From Novipirellula artificiosorum (GTDB lineage: Bacteria; Planctomycetota; Planctomycetia; Pirellulales; Pirellulaceae), in the NCBI RefSeq assembly GCF_007860135.1, contig NZ_SJPV01000003.1, forward strand, positions 278,698-342,697: DNA of 64,000 nt, written 5' to 3'. Under the pieces are notes generated by a model that made no database searches, was not told the DNA's origin, and saw only the letters and a list, made by a program, of their open reading frames with translations. Shown here one piece after another: positions 25,969-34,176 of the stretch. A program made the translations under genes and the position numbers. How positions within the stretch are numbered: position 1 is the first letter of the stretch; the number at the start of each line of letters is the position of its first letter.

Positions 25969-26207
25969 TGTTTCTCAACTTCAATCTTGCTGACAATCCG
26001 GCTGACGCCCTGGATCGAGCGAACAGTCTCCTGAGCCATCTGTTTCAGGAAGTAACTTGGCACGGTTCCGTTAAGAACGATAACGCCATTTTGCTCGTCA
26101 CACCGAACCAGCCGGGCCAACGAGTAACCCCGCACATGCAAACGCTGCCTCGCTATCTCAGCGATGCAGCGTTCGGGTTCGTCGGGCCGTGTGTCATCAG
26201 TATCCAT
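25965..26207 (-). CDS. BON-domain protein
   Basis: The 80-aa product has a charged start (MDTDDTRPDEPER) and then a full BON fold: helix AEIARQRLHVRGYSLARLV, strand GVIVLNGTVPSYF, helix QMAQETVRSIQGV and strand IVSKIEVEKQ. It has no signal peptide. It is in an operon with the upstream Cys-rich gene (12-bp gap) and glgP (4-nt overlap). The role is unknown; BON domains often bind phospholipid or act in stress response. Confidence 0.85.
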   Translation of the reverse strand: MDTDDTRPDEPERCIAEIARQRLHVRGYSLARLVRCDEQNGVIVLNGTVPSYFLKQMAQETVRSIQGVSRIVSKIEVEKQ

Positions 26208-26219
26208 CGGACCATCGAC

Positions 26220-26435
26220 TTACTGCGATGGGGTTGCTGTGATACCGCCACAACAAGATCGCTGTACCTTGCAGCAGTAGGCTTGTTTGATGCAGCAGGT
26301 GTTTCCAGCGAACTCTTGCGTTGCGACCGCCTGATCGCTTTGCACCATTGGGCTTTCCGAATTGGAAATACCAAATGAAGCACTGCCCAGAAGGCCAAGG
26401 GCGAGAACGCCGACACCAATTGATTTCAATAACAT
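26220..26435 (-). CDS. Small secreted Cys-rich protein
   Basis: The 71-aa protein has a signal peptide (LLKSIGVGVLALGLLGSASFG) and a mature chain with three Cys pairs (TCCIKQAYCCKVQRSCCGG). An exported metal-binding peptide, metallothionein-like in composition, is inferred. The ATG at 26435 has an excellent Shine-Dalgarno (AGGAGAG); the longer frame to 26492 adds residues ahead of the signal peptide and is rejected. It is the first gene of an operon with the BON protein and glgP. Confidence 0.75.
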   Translation of the reverse strand: MLLKSIGVGVLALGLLGSASFGISNSESPMVQSDQAVATQEFAGNTCCIKQAYCCKVQRSCCGGITATPSQ

Positions 26436-26521
26436 GACTCTCTCCTTCATGTACGTTGGGGTTGAACAAGCATTTCTTAAGCAAAGCCTCACAACGCGTG
26501 CTGCTCTTGCTTGTCTGTTCT

Positions 26522-26551
26522 TTTGATGATTGATGCGAGCGACTTCTTCAC
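26522..26551 (-). promoter_or_regulatory. Candidate ECF promoter, GTGAAGAA-N14-TCATCAAA
   Basis: Minus-strand match (14 of 16), about 90 bp before the Cys-rich gene at 26435. It is divergent to the copy at 26642. Confidence 0.65.
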
Positions 26552-26568
26552 GAGATTTTTCACCGTAG

Positions 26569-26586
26569 ATCGGAAATTACTCCGAT
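26569..26586. repeat. CGGAAT-type palindrome (variant)
   Basis: ATCGGAAATTACTCCGAT, preceded by CGTAG; lies between the two divergent candidate promoters. Confidence 0.6.
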
Positions 26587-26641
26587 ATCGCGAACCTTGA
26601 CGCTAAGCCAACGGAATAAATCTCGTTCTACGCACAACCGA

Positions 26642-26671
26642 GTGAAGAAAACCTTGCGTCGGTGCATCAAA
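26642..26671 (+). promoter_or_regulatory. Candidate ECF promoter, GTGAAGAA-N14-GCATCAAA
   Basis: Plus-strand match (15 of 16), 66 bp before the anti-sigma-like gene at 26738. It lies inside the upstream extension of that frame and so argues against the longer start. Confidence 0.75.
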
Positions 26672-26737
26672 GAGGATGAAGCGACTTTGAGCCGCGAAAA
26701 ACCACATTGCTCACTTGCTCGTCAGGGGTCAACAATC

Positions 26738-27586
26738 ATGAATTGCACGGAATCACAAACGTTACTCTCCGCTTTCTACGATGACGAACTCGATCAGACC
26801 GTTCGTGTTCAGGTCGAACTGCACTCCAAAGAGTGCTCTCTATGTTCAACCGACCTGCGATGGATGGGGGAACTCACGGCTGCGGTTCATAGGTTGCCAC
26901 AACCAAGTGCGTCAGACGATATCTGGAACCGAATCGAAAATGTGCTCGACGCAAAAATGACAAAGCAGTCGATGAATCACATCGACCCCAAGCAGAAAGT
27001 AAAACGCAAGGAGCGATCGGAAAAGTTTCCTTGGAATCGACGTGGATTCATTGTTTCGGTTAGCTGGGTCACGGCAGCAACCTTGCTTTTCGGGCTTGGC
27101 GTTGCCTGGCACAGCGATTGGCATTCGTCCGCCGACCACGAGCCGTTGGAAAAGTATGTTCAACAATTCACATCCAGTCCGACGCTCGCTCAACGGGAAT
27201 TGACTGAGGCATATTCGGGGCGCAAAGTTACCGCTGACGAGGCGGTCCAACTCGTTGGCTATCACGGTGCGAATATCCAAACGCCGCCCAGTGGCTTTAC
27301 GCAAGACAGCTTGTATGTGCTCGATATGCCCTGTTGCAAGTGTATCCAAGCGAACTGGCGGCGCGCCGATGGTTCGTGCATCGCGATCTTTGAACATAAG
27401 AAAACGAGCGAACCGTGGTTCGGGAATCAACCAAGCCGCAGCATTGACTGCGCGGGGCGATCTTGCCGAATTGTCGAAACAGGAACCCAATTTGCAGCAA
27501 CTTGGAGTATTGGCGACCGAATGGTCACGGTTGTCGGCCTCCACAATACCGACGAACTGAACAAGATCGTGGAAACGTTGTCGTAA
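26738..27586 (+). CDS. Zinc-finger anti-sigma-like membrane protein with Cys-rich sensor domain (paralogue 2)
   Basis: The 282-aa protein has an N-terminal zinc-finger domain (FYDDELDQTVRVQVELHSKECSLC split over residues 13-36, with the H-x3-C-x2-C triad), one TM helix (about residues 105-123), and an outer domain with MPCCKCIQANWRRADGSC and FAATWSIGDRMVTVVGLH. The outer domain is the same as in the protein at 22391, but its Cys cluster is shorter. An anti-sigma factor sensing metal outside the inner membrane is inferred. The ATG at 26738 follows GTCAACAATC with no clear ribosome-binding site. It is chosen because upstream residues are non-coding-like and contain the candidate promoter. Confidence 0.82.
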   Translation: MNCTESQTLLSAFYDDELDQTVRVQVELHSKECSLCSTDLRWMGELTAAVHRLPQPSASDDIWNRIENVLDAKMTKQSMNHIDPKQKVKRKERSEKFPWNRRGFIVSVSWVTAATLLFGLGVAWHSDWHSSADHEPLEKYVQQFTSSPTLAQRELTEAYSGRKVTADEAVQLVGYHGANIQTPPSGFTQDSLYVLDMPCCKCIQANWRRADGSCIAIFEHKKTSEPWFGNQPSRSIDCAGRSCRIVETGTQFAATWSIGDRMVTVVGLHNTDELNKIVETLS

Positions 27587-27602
27587 CAAAGGCAGCCGTT
27601 GA

Positions 27603-27632
27603 ATGAAGAAATCACGGTAGTGGAGCATCTAA
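27603..27632 (+). promoter_or_regulatory. Candidate ECF promoter, ATGAAGAA-N14-GCATCTAA
   Basis: Plus-strand match (15 of 16), just after the anti-sigma-like gene and 57 bp before the gene at 27689. Confidence 0.75.
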
Positions 27633-27688
27633 CAGAATAGGCGACCGATAAATAGGAAACCCTGATACTCGAACGAGGAGATGACTCG

Positions 27689-28261
27689 ATGCCTAATTTA
27701 CGAACCCTGACCGCCCGTAGCGTGCTGATGCTTGCTTTGACATTGTCACCTGCTGGTCTTGCTGTCTCACAGGACAGCAGTGACAAAAAGAGCGACGTTG
27801 ACGTCCGCTACTTCCAAAAGAAACTCGAGCTTGCTCAGCATGATTTGGAAGCGGCATTGGACGCCAATCGCGATATTCCCAATCTCAATTCCAAGCTGAC
27901 CTTGCTGCGACTGCAAAACCAAGTGGAGTATTCGAAAAAACTGCTCGATCACGCGACAAATCATGGCGAGCATGATTTGCACTCGACCCACCTGCAAAAC
28001 CTGAAAAACGATTTGGCATTAGCGGAGCAGCAGTATCGTTGGTCCAAGGAGGCGAATCAGAAATACGCCGGCGTAGTCAGTACCACGGACGTGAAGCGTT
28101 TGAAGCTCGCCGTCGAGCTTGCGCGTTTAGCTTTGGAGCGAGCCGAGCAACCGGAGATCACTGAAGATCCGACGAGTCATCTACAGTGGCAGGTTGATCG
28201 GCTGCGTTCGGAGCTATTGAAGTTAACCGTCGAGTTTGAACGGGTACGCTCAGGGCATTAG
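27689..28261 (+). CDS. Exported coiled-coil protein
   Basis: The 190-aa protein has a signal peptide (residues 8-28) and an almost wholly helical, charged mature chain with heptad-like repeats (LELAQHDLEAALDA, LALAEQQYRWSKEA, LKLAVELARLALERAEQ). It has no Cys. A GAGGAG ribosome-binding site lies 9 nt before the ATG. It carries its own candidate ECF promoter and may read on to glgX. Periplasmic coiled-coil proteins of this kind may act as chaperones or spacers; I do not recognise the family. Confidence 0.75.
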   Translation: MPNLRTLTARSVLMLALTLSPAGLAVSQDSSDKKSDVDVRYFQKKLELAQHDLEAALDANRDIPNLNSKLTLLRLQNQVEYSKKLLDHATNHGEHDLHSTHLQNLKNDLALAEQQYRWSKEANQKYAGVVSTTDVKRLKLAVELARLALERAEQPEITEDPTSHLQWQVDRLRSELLKLTVEFERVRSGH

Positions 28262-28280
28262 CTCGCAACGAGTCCGTAGA

Positions 28281-28349
28281 ACGGAATTTATTCCGTTGCG
28301 GCCGTCCCTATCTATACTAAGAGATACGAGCTTGCCGGAATAAATTCCG
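28281..28349. repeat. Two CGGAAT-type palindromes
   Basis: ACGGAATTTATTCCGT (28281-28296) and CGGAATAAATTCCG (28336-28349) in the gap before glgX. Confidence 0.75.
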
Positions 28350-28371
28350 AGCTACTATCAAAAGTTTTTCC

Positions 28372-30516
28372 ATGTCACACACCAATATCCAGAGTCTTTG
28401 TCGTCACTGCGGCATGACTGTCGTTAGCGAACTGACGGCAGGTGAACGAGTTCAACGTCCCCGATGGGAAACGAACGAGGGGACGCCGCTCCCGCTGGGT
28501 GCGACTTGGCTCGAATCGCAGCAAGCATATAACTTTGCGATCGATGCCCCCAACGCCTCGCACGTCACACTACTGATGTACATGGAGGATGAGATTCGCG
28601 TCCCTTGGCACTCGGTACCACTTGACCCTGCTGGCAACAAGTCAGGCTCGGTTTGGCATTGTCGTGTACCGATTGAAGAGGCGGGCGACGCGATCTACTA
28701 TGTTTACCGAGTCGATGGACCGGCCGAGCAAGCTGGCGGGAACTGGCATGCGTTCGATCCTGAAAAGATCCTGCTTGATCCCTACGCGCGAAGCGTCTAT
28801 TTCCCGGATTCTTTCGACCGCGACGCTTCGCGGACGCCTGGCTCCAACGCATGTGTCGCACCGTTGGGGCGACTCGATATTTGTCGTTGCCCGTTTGATT
28901 GGGGTGATGAGCAGCGCATCTACCACGGCAGCGATCTGGTGATCTACGAAATGCACGTGCGCGGTTTTACCCAAGACGCCAGTTCAGGAGTGGACAAAGC
29001 AACTCGTGGTACGTTCGCGGGCGTCGTTGAAAAGATCCCCTATTTGAAAGAACTTGGAATTACCGTTGTGGAATTGATGCCCGTATTCCAGTTCGATCCA
29101 GCCGACGGGAATTACTGGGGCTACATGCCGCTGAGTTTCTTTGCACCGCATCACCGCTACTCGACCGATCCGTCGTCGTGCAATCAACGAAGCCAGTTTC
29201 GCAAAATGGTGCGAGAGCTTCATACCGCAGGAATCGAAGTCATCTTGGATGTGGTTTTCAACCATACCTGCGAAGGTGACACACGAGGTCCAACCTACAG
29301 TTACCGAGGCATCGACAATGCAGCTTATTACATCGCGTCGGGTGACCCCGGATCACCGTATGCGAACTTTAGCGGGACAGGCAACACACTCAACACGGCC
29401 AACCCGACGGTTCGTCGCTTGATATTGGACAGTCTGCGGTTCTGGGTGAAGGAAATGCACGTCGATGGTTTTCGCTTTGACTTGGCATCGGTGTTTTCGC
29501 GTGCATCGGATGGCAGTGTCGATTTGCATGGGCCTCCGCTCTTTGACCAAATCGACAGTGACCCTGAGCTAGCGAACATTCGTTTAATTGCCGAGCCATG
29601 GGACGCATCGGGGCTTTACCAACTCGGAGCTTCTTTTCCTGGCAGGACGTGGATGCAGTGGAACGGACGATTTCGTGATTGCCTTCAGCGTTTTGTCAGA
29701 GGGGATCGGGGATTGGTCAGCGACTTGATGACACGAGTTTACGGCAGTAGTCATCTCTTTCCCGATGATACGTTTCACGCGAATCGCCCGTTTCAAAGTG
29801 TGAATTTCATCGCGTCCCATGACGGGTTCACGATGTATGACTTGGTGTCGTTCGACCACAAGCACAATGAAGCAAATGGACACGATAATTCGGATGGGCC
29901 GAACGAGTTTAGCGGCAATGGTGGTTACGAAGGTGATCTGAACACGCCACACGATGTGATGAATTTGCGAAAACGGCAGATGAAAAACTTTTGCTGTTTG
30001 CTGATGCTATCCGCAGGCACACCGATGTTCCGCATGGGCGATGAATTCATGCAGACTCAGTACGGCAACAACAACCCTTACAACCAAGATAACGAAACAA
30101 CCTGGCTCGACTGGCGACGACTTGAGAAGTTCCCCGATGTGTTCCGGTTCTTCAAGCAGATGATCGCATTTCGAAAAGCCCATCCTTCGCTCGGACGATC
30201 CACGTTCTGGCGCGACGACATAAGCTGGTTCGGTGCCGAGAAAGCGGAAGTTGACATGTCCCCTGACTCGCAAGCATTAGCGTATTGCTTAAAAGGCATT
30301 GAAACTTCCGATCGTGATTTGTATGTGATGATTAATGGATCGGATGACGCGCGAAGCTTCACGATTCATGCTGAACCAGCACGGGATTGGAGCCGCGTGA
30401 TCGATACATCGCTACCCAGTCCATTGGACATTGCATGCCCCGATTCGGACCCTGATTTTGAAAAGGGAGCGTACCGAGTCAACCCACGAAGCGTCGTCGT
30501 CTTGGAACAAACGTAG
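28372..30516 (+). CDS. glgX: Glycogen debranching enzyme (isoamylase type, GH13_11)
   Basis: The 714-aa protein has an N-terminal CBM48-like domain (GATWLESQQAYNFAIDAPNA, VTLLMY), then the GH13 barrel with the LDVVFNHT motif, nucleophile region DGFRFDLAS, acid/base region RLIAEPWD and the transition-state residue region FIASHDGFT. It hydrolyses alpha-1,6 branches of glycogen in the cytosol and works with phosphorylase. Length fits GlgX. The N-terminal extension (SLCRHCGMT) has a Cys-x2-Cys not typical of the family, so a start at Met15 is possible. No ribosome-binding site supports either. Confidence 0.93.
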   Translation: MSHTNIQSLCRHCGMTVVSELTAGERVQRPRWETNEGTPLPLGATWLESQQAYNFAIDAPNASHVTLLMYMEDEIRVPWHSVPLDPAGNKSGSVWHCRVPIEEAGDAIYYVYRVDGPAEQAGGNWHAFDPEKILLDPYARSVYFPDSFDRDASRTPGSNACVAPLGRLDICRCPFDWGDEQRIYHGSDLVIYEMHVRGFTQDASSGVDKATRGTFAGVVEKIPYLKELGITVVELMPVFQFDPADGNYWGYMPLSFFAPHHRYSTDPSSCNQRSQFRKMVRELHTAGIEVILDVVFNHTCEGDTRGPTYSYRGIDNAAYYIASGDPGSPYANFSGTGNTLNTANPTVRRLILDSLRFWVKEMHVDGFRFDLASVFSRASDGSVDLHGPPLFDQIDSDPELANIRLIAEPWDASGLYQLGASFPGRTWMQWNGRFRDCLQRFVRGDRGLVSDLMTRVYGSSHLFPDDTFHANRPFQSVNFIASHDGFTMYDLVSFDHKHNEANGHDNSDGPNEFSGNGGYEGDLNTPHDVMNLRKRQMKNFCCLLMLSAGTPMFRMGDEFMQTQYGNNNPYNQDNETTWLDWRRLEKFPDVFRFFKQMIAFRKAHPSLGRSTFWRDDISWFGAEKAEVDMSPDSQALAYCLKGIETSDRDLYVMINGSDDARSFTIHAEPARDWSRVIDTSLPSPLDIACPDSDPDFEKGAYRVNPRSVVVLEQT

Positions 30517-30517
30517 A

Positions 30518-30533
30518 ACGGAATTCATTCCGT
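30518..30533. repeat. CGGAAT-type palindrome
   Basis: ACGGAATTCATTCCGT, preceded by CGTAGA, immediately after the glgX stop. Confidence 0.75.
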
Positions 30534-30654
30534 TATCCGCGTCTTAACTCTATCGCTAGACAGTGGGCAAACCGGTAGCCTCGTCGCATGACGGTTGTCG
30601 AGTCCACTGTCTGGCAAACCTTACCATTTTCTCGACCCACTTGGAGAAATCCCA

Positions 30655-31572
30655 ATGCACAAAACACGACTCTTGTTTCTATTGGTCGCCGTAAGTCTCA
30701 CGTCAACCAGCTTTGGTCGTGACTGGTCGGACGAGACCGGCAACTACACCGTTTCGGCTGACTTGATTGCGTATAGCGACACCACGGTCGTTCTGAAAAA
30801 GGAGGACGACAATCTCGTCTCTGTTCCAATCAAGCAACTTTCCGGACCTGATCGTGCATTTGTCAAGTCACAGGCTACCGCGCCAGCGACCAACCAATCG
30901 AGATCGGCTCAAACTTGGACCCTGAAGTCAGGACTAACACTTCCTGGACGGATCATTGGCTACCACGAACATGACGTCGTCGTTCAACGAAAATTGGGCC
31001 GTGTTTATGTCAACAACGCGCGTTTTGAAAACCTGCCGGCAGTATACCGGGAAACGGTCCCGAAGATCGTCGAGTACTTTACATCCGAAAAGCTCGATGG
31101 TGAGAAGGGACTTGAAGAATGGGCAAGGGAGCAGAAAGGCGAACCACGCAAGTTTAAGTGCTCTGGGGTTTTAATCGAATTAGAAGATGACAATCTTTAT
31201 TGCTTTCCCTTCTTTCTGTTTTCAGACGAAACCTATGCGACGTTGAAACCGGGGTGGGACCGCTGGCTAGCTGCGAAAGAGAATTACGAGGAAAAGGAAC
31301 AGGAATCGTTCTTGTTGCAAGCGCAAGCCGAGGCGTATGAGAAACAGCAACAGCAGATGCGTCAAGTTCAGCAGCTTCAGCTCAACTTGCAAGCCTATGA
31401 TGCAGGATTGTTCGATTTATGGGAAGTCGCGATGTATCCGCAAGCAGGCAACTTCGGCACCCCACTGAGTGTCGTGGTGCCCGCCAACGACAGCCAAAAG
31501 GCGGCAATCGCTGCCCAACGTCAAAACCCTGGCTACGTCGTCGGTCCCATGCGGATTGTACGAAGACGCTAG
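30655..31572 (+). CDS. Exported SHD1-domain protein
   Basis: The 305-aa protein has a signal peptide (LLFLLVAVSLTSTSFG) followed by a SHD1-like domain (RDWSDETGNYTVSADLI...VVLKKEDDNLVSVPIKQLS), a module very common in planctomycete exported proteins. A second related region (WTLKSGLTLPGRIIGYHEHD) follows, then a Gln/Glu-rich coiled coil (EKQQQQMRQVQQLQLN) and a basic tail. GGAG lies 9 nt before the ATG at 30655. No enzymatic motif is visible; it is probably a periplasmic structural or binding protein. Confidence 0.8.
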   Translation: MHKTRLLFLLVAVSLTSTSFGRDWSDETGNYTVSADLIAYSDTTVVLKKEDDNLVSVPIKQLSGPDRAFVKSQATAPATNQSRSAQTWTLKSGLTLPGRIIGYHEHDVVVQRKLGRVYVNNARFENLPAVYRETVPKIVEYFTSEKLDGEKGLEEWAREQKGEPRKFKCSGVLIELEDDNLYCFPFFLFSDETYATLKPGWDRWLAAKENYEEKEQESFLLQAQAEAYEKQQQQMRQVQQLQLNLQAYDAGLFDLWEVAMYPQAGNFGTPLSVVVPANDSQKAAIAAQRQNPGYVVGPMRIVRRR

Positions 31573-31596
31573 CTGGACAGCGCCACGTTACGGAGA

Positions 31597-31644
31597 ACGG
31601 AACTTTTTCCGTTTTCCATTCGCGCTTAACGGAATAAATTCCAT
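31597..31644. repeat. Two CGGAAT-type palindromes
   Basis: ACGGAACTTTTTCCGT (31597-31612) and ACGGAATAAATTCCAT (31629-31644), between converging genes. Confidence 0.7.
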
Positions 31645-31651
31645 TCTACTT

Positions 31652-32551
31652 TTAGGGAGTAAATCTTACCTGCAACGTAGTGAGCTTTGCATCCTGTTGA
31701 TACGCGAACTGTTTCCATTGCTTCTCTAGTTCGCCGACGCTCGCAATTGCATAGTGAGTTTGCAACGCGTGTTCGTATCCTCGCGCTGTCGCGTCAAGGC
31801 TGAACTGAGTCGCTTTTGTGATCTCGCCTCGGTCGCACAGGAAACGCAATAGTGAGGCACTCTGTCCATAGAACGCTGGCATTTGTTCTGCTGACGTGAA
31901 CTGATCCAGATGAAGTAATTGATGGAGCGGCAAAACGGTTCCGGTTTGTAGCGCATAGCGGCAATCTCTTTCATGCAAAGCCTGTTTTTCGTCGGTGTCG
32001 GCGAGCATGGCCGCGCCTTCGTCAAACCAATGTGGCGGTTGGCGACCTTGAAAGCGATCAGCAAGAACTACGTGGGTCAGTTCATGCGGTAGCGCTGGCA
32101 GGTTACCCTGGGGACCGACGATTAAATCGATGCGTCGGGAAACGACACACTGAGAATCCAACTCGATCAAACTGGTTCCCATCGTTTGAGCCGCGCCAGA
32201 GCCGACTACCCGCAGGTAACTGGTGAGTGAATCGTGAACAACTATTTCGCATTTGGGTTGCCACAGCGTCGTGGATTCGCTGCCGCACCAGGCGACCGTC
32301 AGGCTGCGGCGGAGACTTCGGCAGAGCGATAAAACTCGATCAGGTGGCAGATCAGCGACTGCCGAATGGACGACGAAATTATCGCCCGTCACGCTAGCCC
32401 ATTTTTGGCCATAAACCTCAGTGGGTAACCAGAAACATAATACAACAGCGATAGCCAGCAGACGTGACAAGATATTCCTCCCGTTTGAACAAAAGCGAAT
32501 CAGACCTTCATGGCCTTCCCTGTTTTTTTGGAGGCAATGTTTTCTTGACAT
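31652..32551 (-). CDS. Exported gluzincin-like zinc metallopeptidase
   Basis: The 299-aa protein has a signal peptide near residues 27-48 (NILSRLLAIAVVLCFWLP). The catalytic zinc motif HELTH is followed 22 residues later by WFDEG, the third ligand Glu, as in peptidase MA/gluzincin folds. It should cut peptides in the periplasm; the substrate is unknown. It converges with the SHD1 gene. The N-terminal 25 residues before the signal are basic and may be part of a long signal or a wrong start. Confidence 0.75.
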   Translation of the reverse strand: MSRKHCLQKNREGHEGLIRFCSNGRNILSRLLAIAVVLCFWLPTEVYGQKWASVTGDNFVVHSAVADLPPDRVLSLCRSLRRSLTVAWCGSESTTLWQPKCEIVVHDSLTSYLRVVGSGAAQTMGTSLIELDSQCVVSRRIDLIVGPQGNLPALPHELTHVVLADRFQGRQPPHWFDEGAAMLADTDEKQALHERDCRYALQTGTVLPLHQLLHLDQFTSAEQMPAFYGQSASLLRFLCDRGEITKATQFSLDATARGYEHALQTHYAIASVGELEKQWKQFAYQQDAKLTTLQVRFTP

Positions 32552-32911
32552 CGCTTAAATTCAAATCACGTGCCGCTCAGCGATTCCCCTTGACGCCGAA
32601 GCCAAAGTCGCGTCGTAAGTTTTTTCTGAGAAAGAGTTTACGAATTTGAGTTTGATCGTGACTGTCAACGGGGCTAATTGCCGGATGCCTGTGACGTAAG
32701 CAGCCGGGTGCTGACGGTTTAAGCAGACTCGCTAGCGGTTCCATTTCGTTTGCATCAGACTAGCGTAAAATTTGCAAACAATTCTGTGAAGAAAAACTTC
32801 TCTAGGAGCATCGAAGTATCATCGCGGCAAAGGGCGGACAACGCCGCGATGGTTTACCCCATCTGTCCGTGATGCCACGTTTTGGGGCCAGTCCCCAGGA
32901 AGGTTTTTAGA
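32552..32911. other. Intergenic region between divergent genes
   Basis: It carries the leader of the metallopeptidase gene on the minus strand and the candidate ECF promoter at 32786-32815. No other gene was seen. Confidence 0.5.
32786..32815 (+). promoter_or_regulatory. Candidate ECF promoter, GTGAAGAA-N14-GCATCGAA
   Basis: Plus-strand match (15 of 16), about 100 bp before the gene at 32912. Confidence 0.75.
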
Positions 32912-33373
32912 ATGTTAAAACAAGCTTTGATGAGTATTGCTGCTGCTGGTATGTTAGGTCTTCCCGCTACGGAGGCAGTCGCCCAGTGCGGATGCGGAGC
33001 TGGCACGGTTACGTCGCCAACCGTGCAGTCGGTTGTGCCGACTTACGAGAGTTCATCACCTGTCAATTCCAACAACACGGTTGTTTCGCCGGTACAGTCC
33101 TACCAACGATATTCGTATTTGCCATCGGCGACTGCTGAACCTATGGCGTCGATCGCCACAGTTCCTTCGGCTCCGATCGTCTCTTCGGTTCCGATGAATG
33201 TCAGTTCAACGATCCAAGCTGCTCCTTCGGTGTATCCTAGTTACGGCCTGTCGCAACCTCAAAGTTACCGACGATACTCTTATCAACCGGCGGTTCCAAG
33301 TCAGTCATCGAGCAAGTCGGTGAAACGGCCTTGGCAGTACCAAAAAACCGACCCGCGTCGGTACCAGCACTAA
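32912..33373 (+). CDS. Secreted Ser/Tyr-rich protein with GCGCG start
   Basis: The 153-aa protein has a signal peptide (MLKQALMSIAAAGMLGLP...AVA) and a mature N-terminus QCGCGAG that matches the protein at 14215. The rest is Ser/Val/Pro/Tyr-rich low complexity with two copies of a Y-(Q/R)-RYSY-(L/Q)-P-(S/A) motif. It has only two Cys and no His cluster, so it is less clearly a metal binder than its relative. A GGAAGG ribosome-binding site supports the start at 32912. A cell-envelope or matrix role is possible. Confidence 0.72.
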   Translation: MLKQALMSIAAAGMLGLPATEAVAQCGCGAGTVTSPTVQSVVPTYESSSPVNSNNTVVSPVQSYQRYSYLPSATAEPMASIATVPSAPIVSSVPMNVSSTIQAAPSVYPSYGLSQPQSYRRYSYQPAVPSQSSSKSVKRPWQYQKTDPRRYQH

Positions 33374-33639
33374 CATTGTTCTCCAAAATGATGTTTTGAA
33401 TTGCATGGCGGGATGACTTTCGGCATGGGTGAAGCGCAGTCACTCCGGTGGCTGCGTCTGCGTTTATTTATTGAAACTGCACGTTCGCTAATTACACTCA
33501 AAATACCAAGCGGGCGGATTGGCAGCGGGTTTTTTTTTCAGGCAAAGCGTCCGCTGCGCCACCGCTACCGACCGATCCCGACGCTCCGCCGCCGATTGGG
33601 AGCAAGTCTGCTGAGCCCAATATTCCGGCCGGTTCGGAT

Positions 33640-34176
33640 GTGGAGATGGAGGGGTTCAGTCGCTTTCGCCCTTCTCGCGGCAACTCGATTGACTCGGGGG
33701 TCTTCGGATGTGATCGGTTTCGGGCATTCTTGTCGTTAGCGTTTGCGAGACTGTCGCAATTAAAGATGGCTGAAATATCAGCCATCAAATTAGACGGAGA
33801 AATTGTTGCGGTTGAATTTGAATTGATCGGCCCCACAACGGTTTACGCTTATCAAGCTGGCATCTCGGAAACCGGTTTGCAGCACAGTGCGGGATCGCTA
33901 TCAGCGATGGTGAGAATCCGTACTGCTATTGAGAGAGGGAAAACGAAATTCGACTTCTTACGTGGTGACGAACCGTACAAGTTCCGCTGGGGGGCGCAAA
34001 CCATGCAAACCTGCCGTTTACGTTTGCGCCGTCGATCCACCCTGGGGTTGCTAGCCCATCATGCCAACATCTTTTTGCGTTTTCGCATCATGTATTGCGA
34101 GAACCGTGATTACGCTCAACCATGCCCTCACGAGCGTATTGCAATCTACGCCGTCTCGCGTTTGCCGACAAAATAG
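33640..34176 (+). pseudogene. C-terminal remnant of a CelD/BcsL-type GNAT acetyltransferase
   Basis: The frame carries the last part of an Acetyltransf_6/FemAB-like domain: AEISAIKLDGEIVAVEFELI, VYAYQAGISETGLQHSAGSL and FDFLRGDEPYKFRWGAQ. These are standard blocks from the C-terminal half of CelD/BcsL proteins (about 350-400 aa), but the N-terminal half is missing. Upstream the frame stays open into an unrelated Pro-rich stretch starting at a poly-T run near 33530. It is probably an inactive fragment. The 3' end overlaps the convergent GDH fragment by about 30 bp. Confidence 0.65.

Noticed and set aside
33401..33739. A 112-aa frame on the plus strand
   Set aside because: Arg/Leu-rich translation without features, overlapping the better-supported acetyltransferase remnant.
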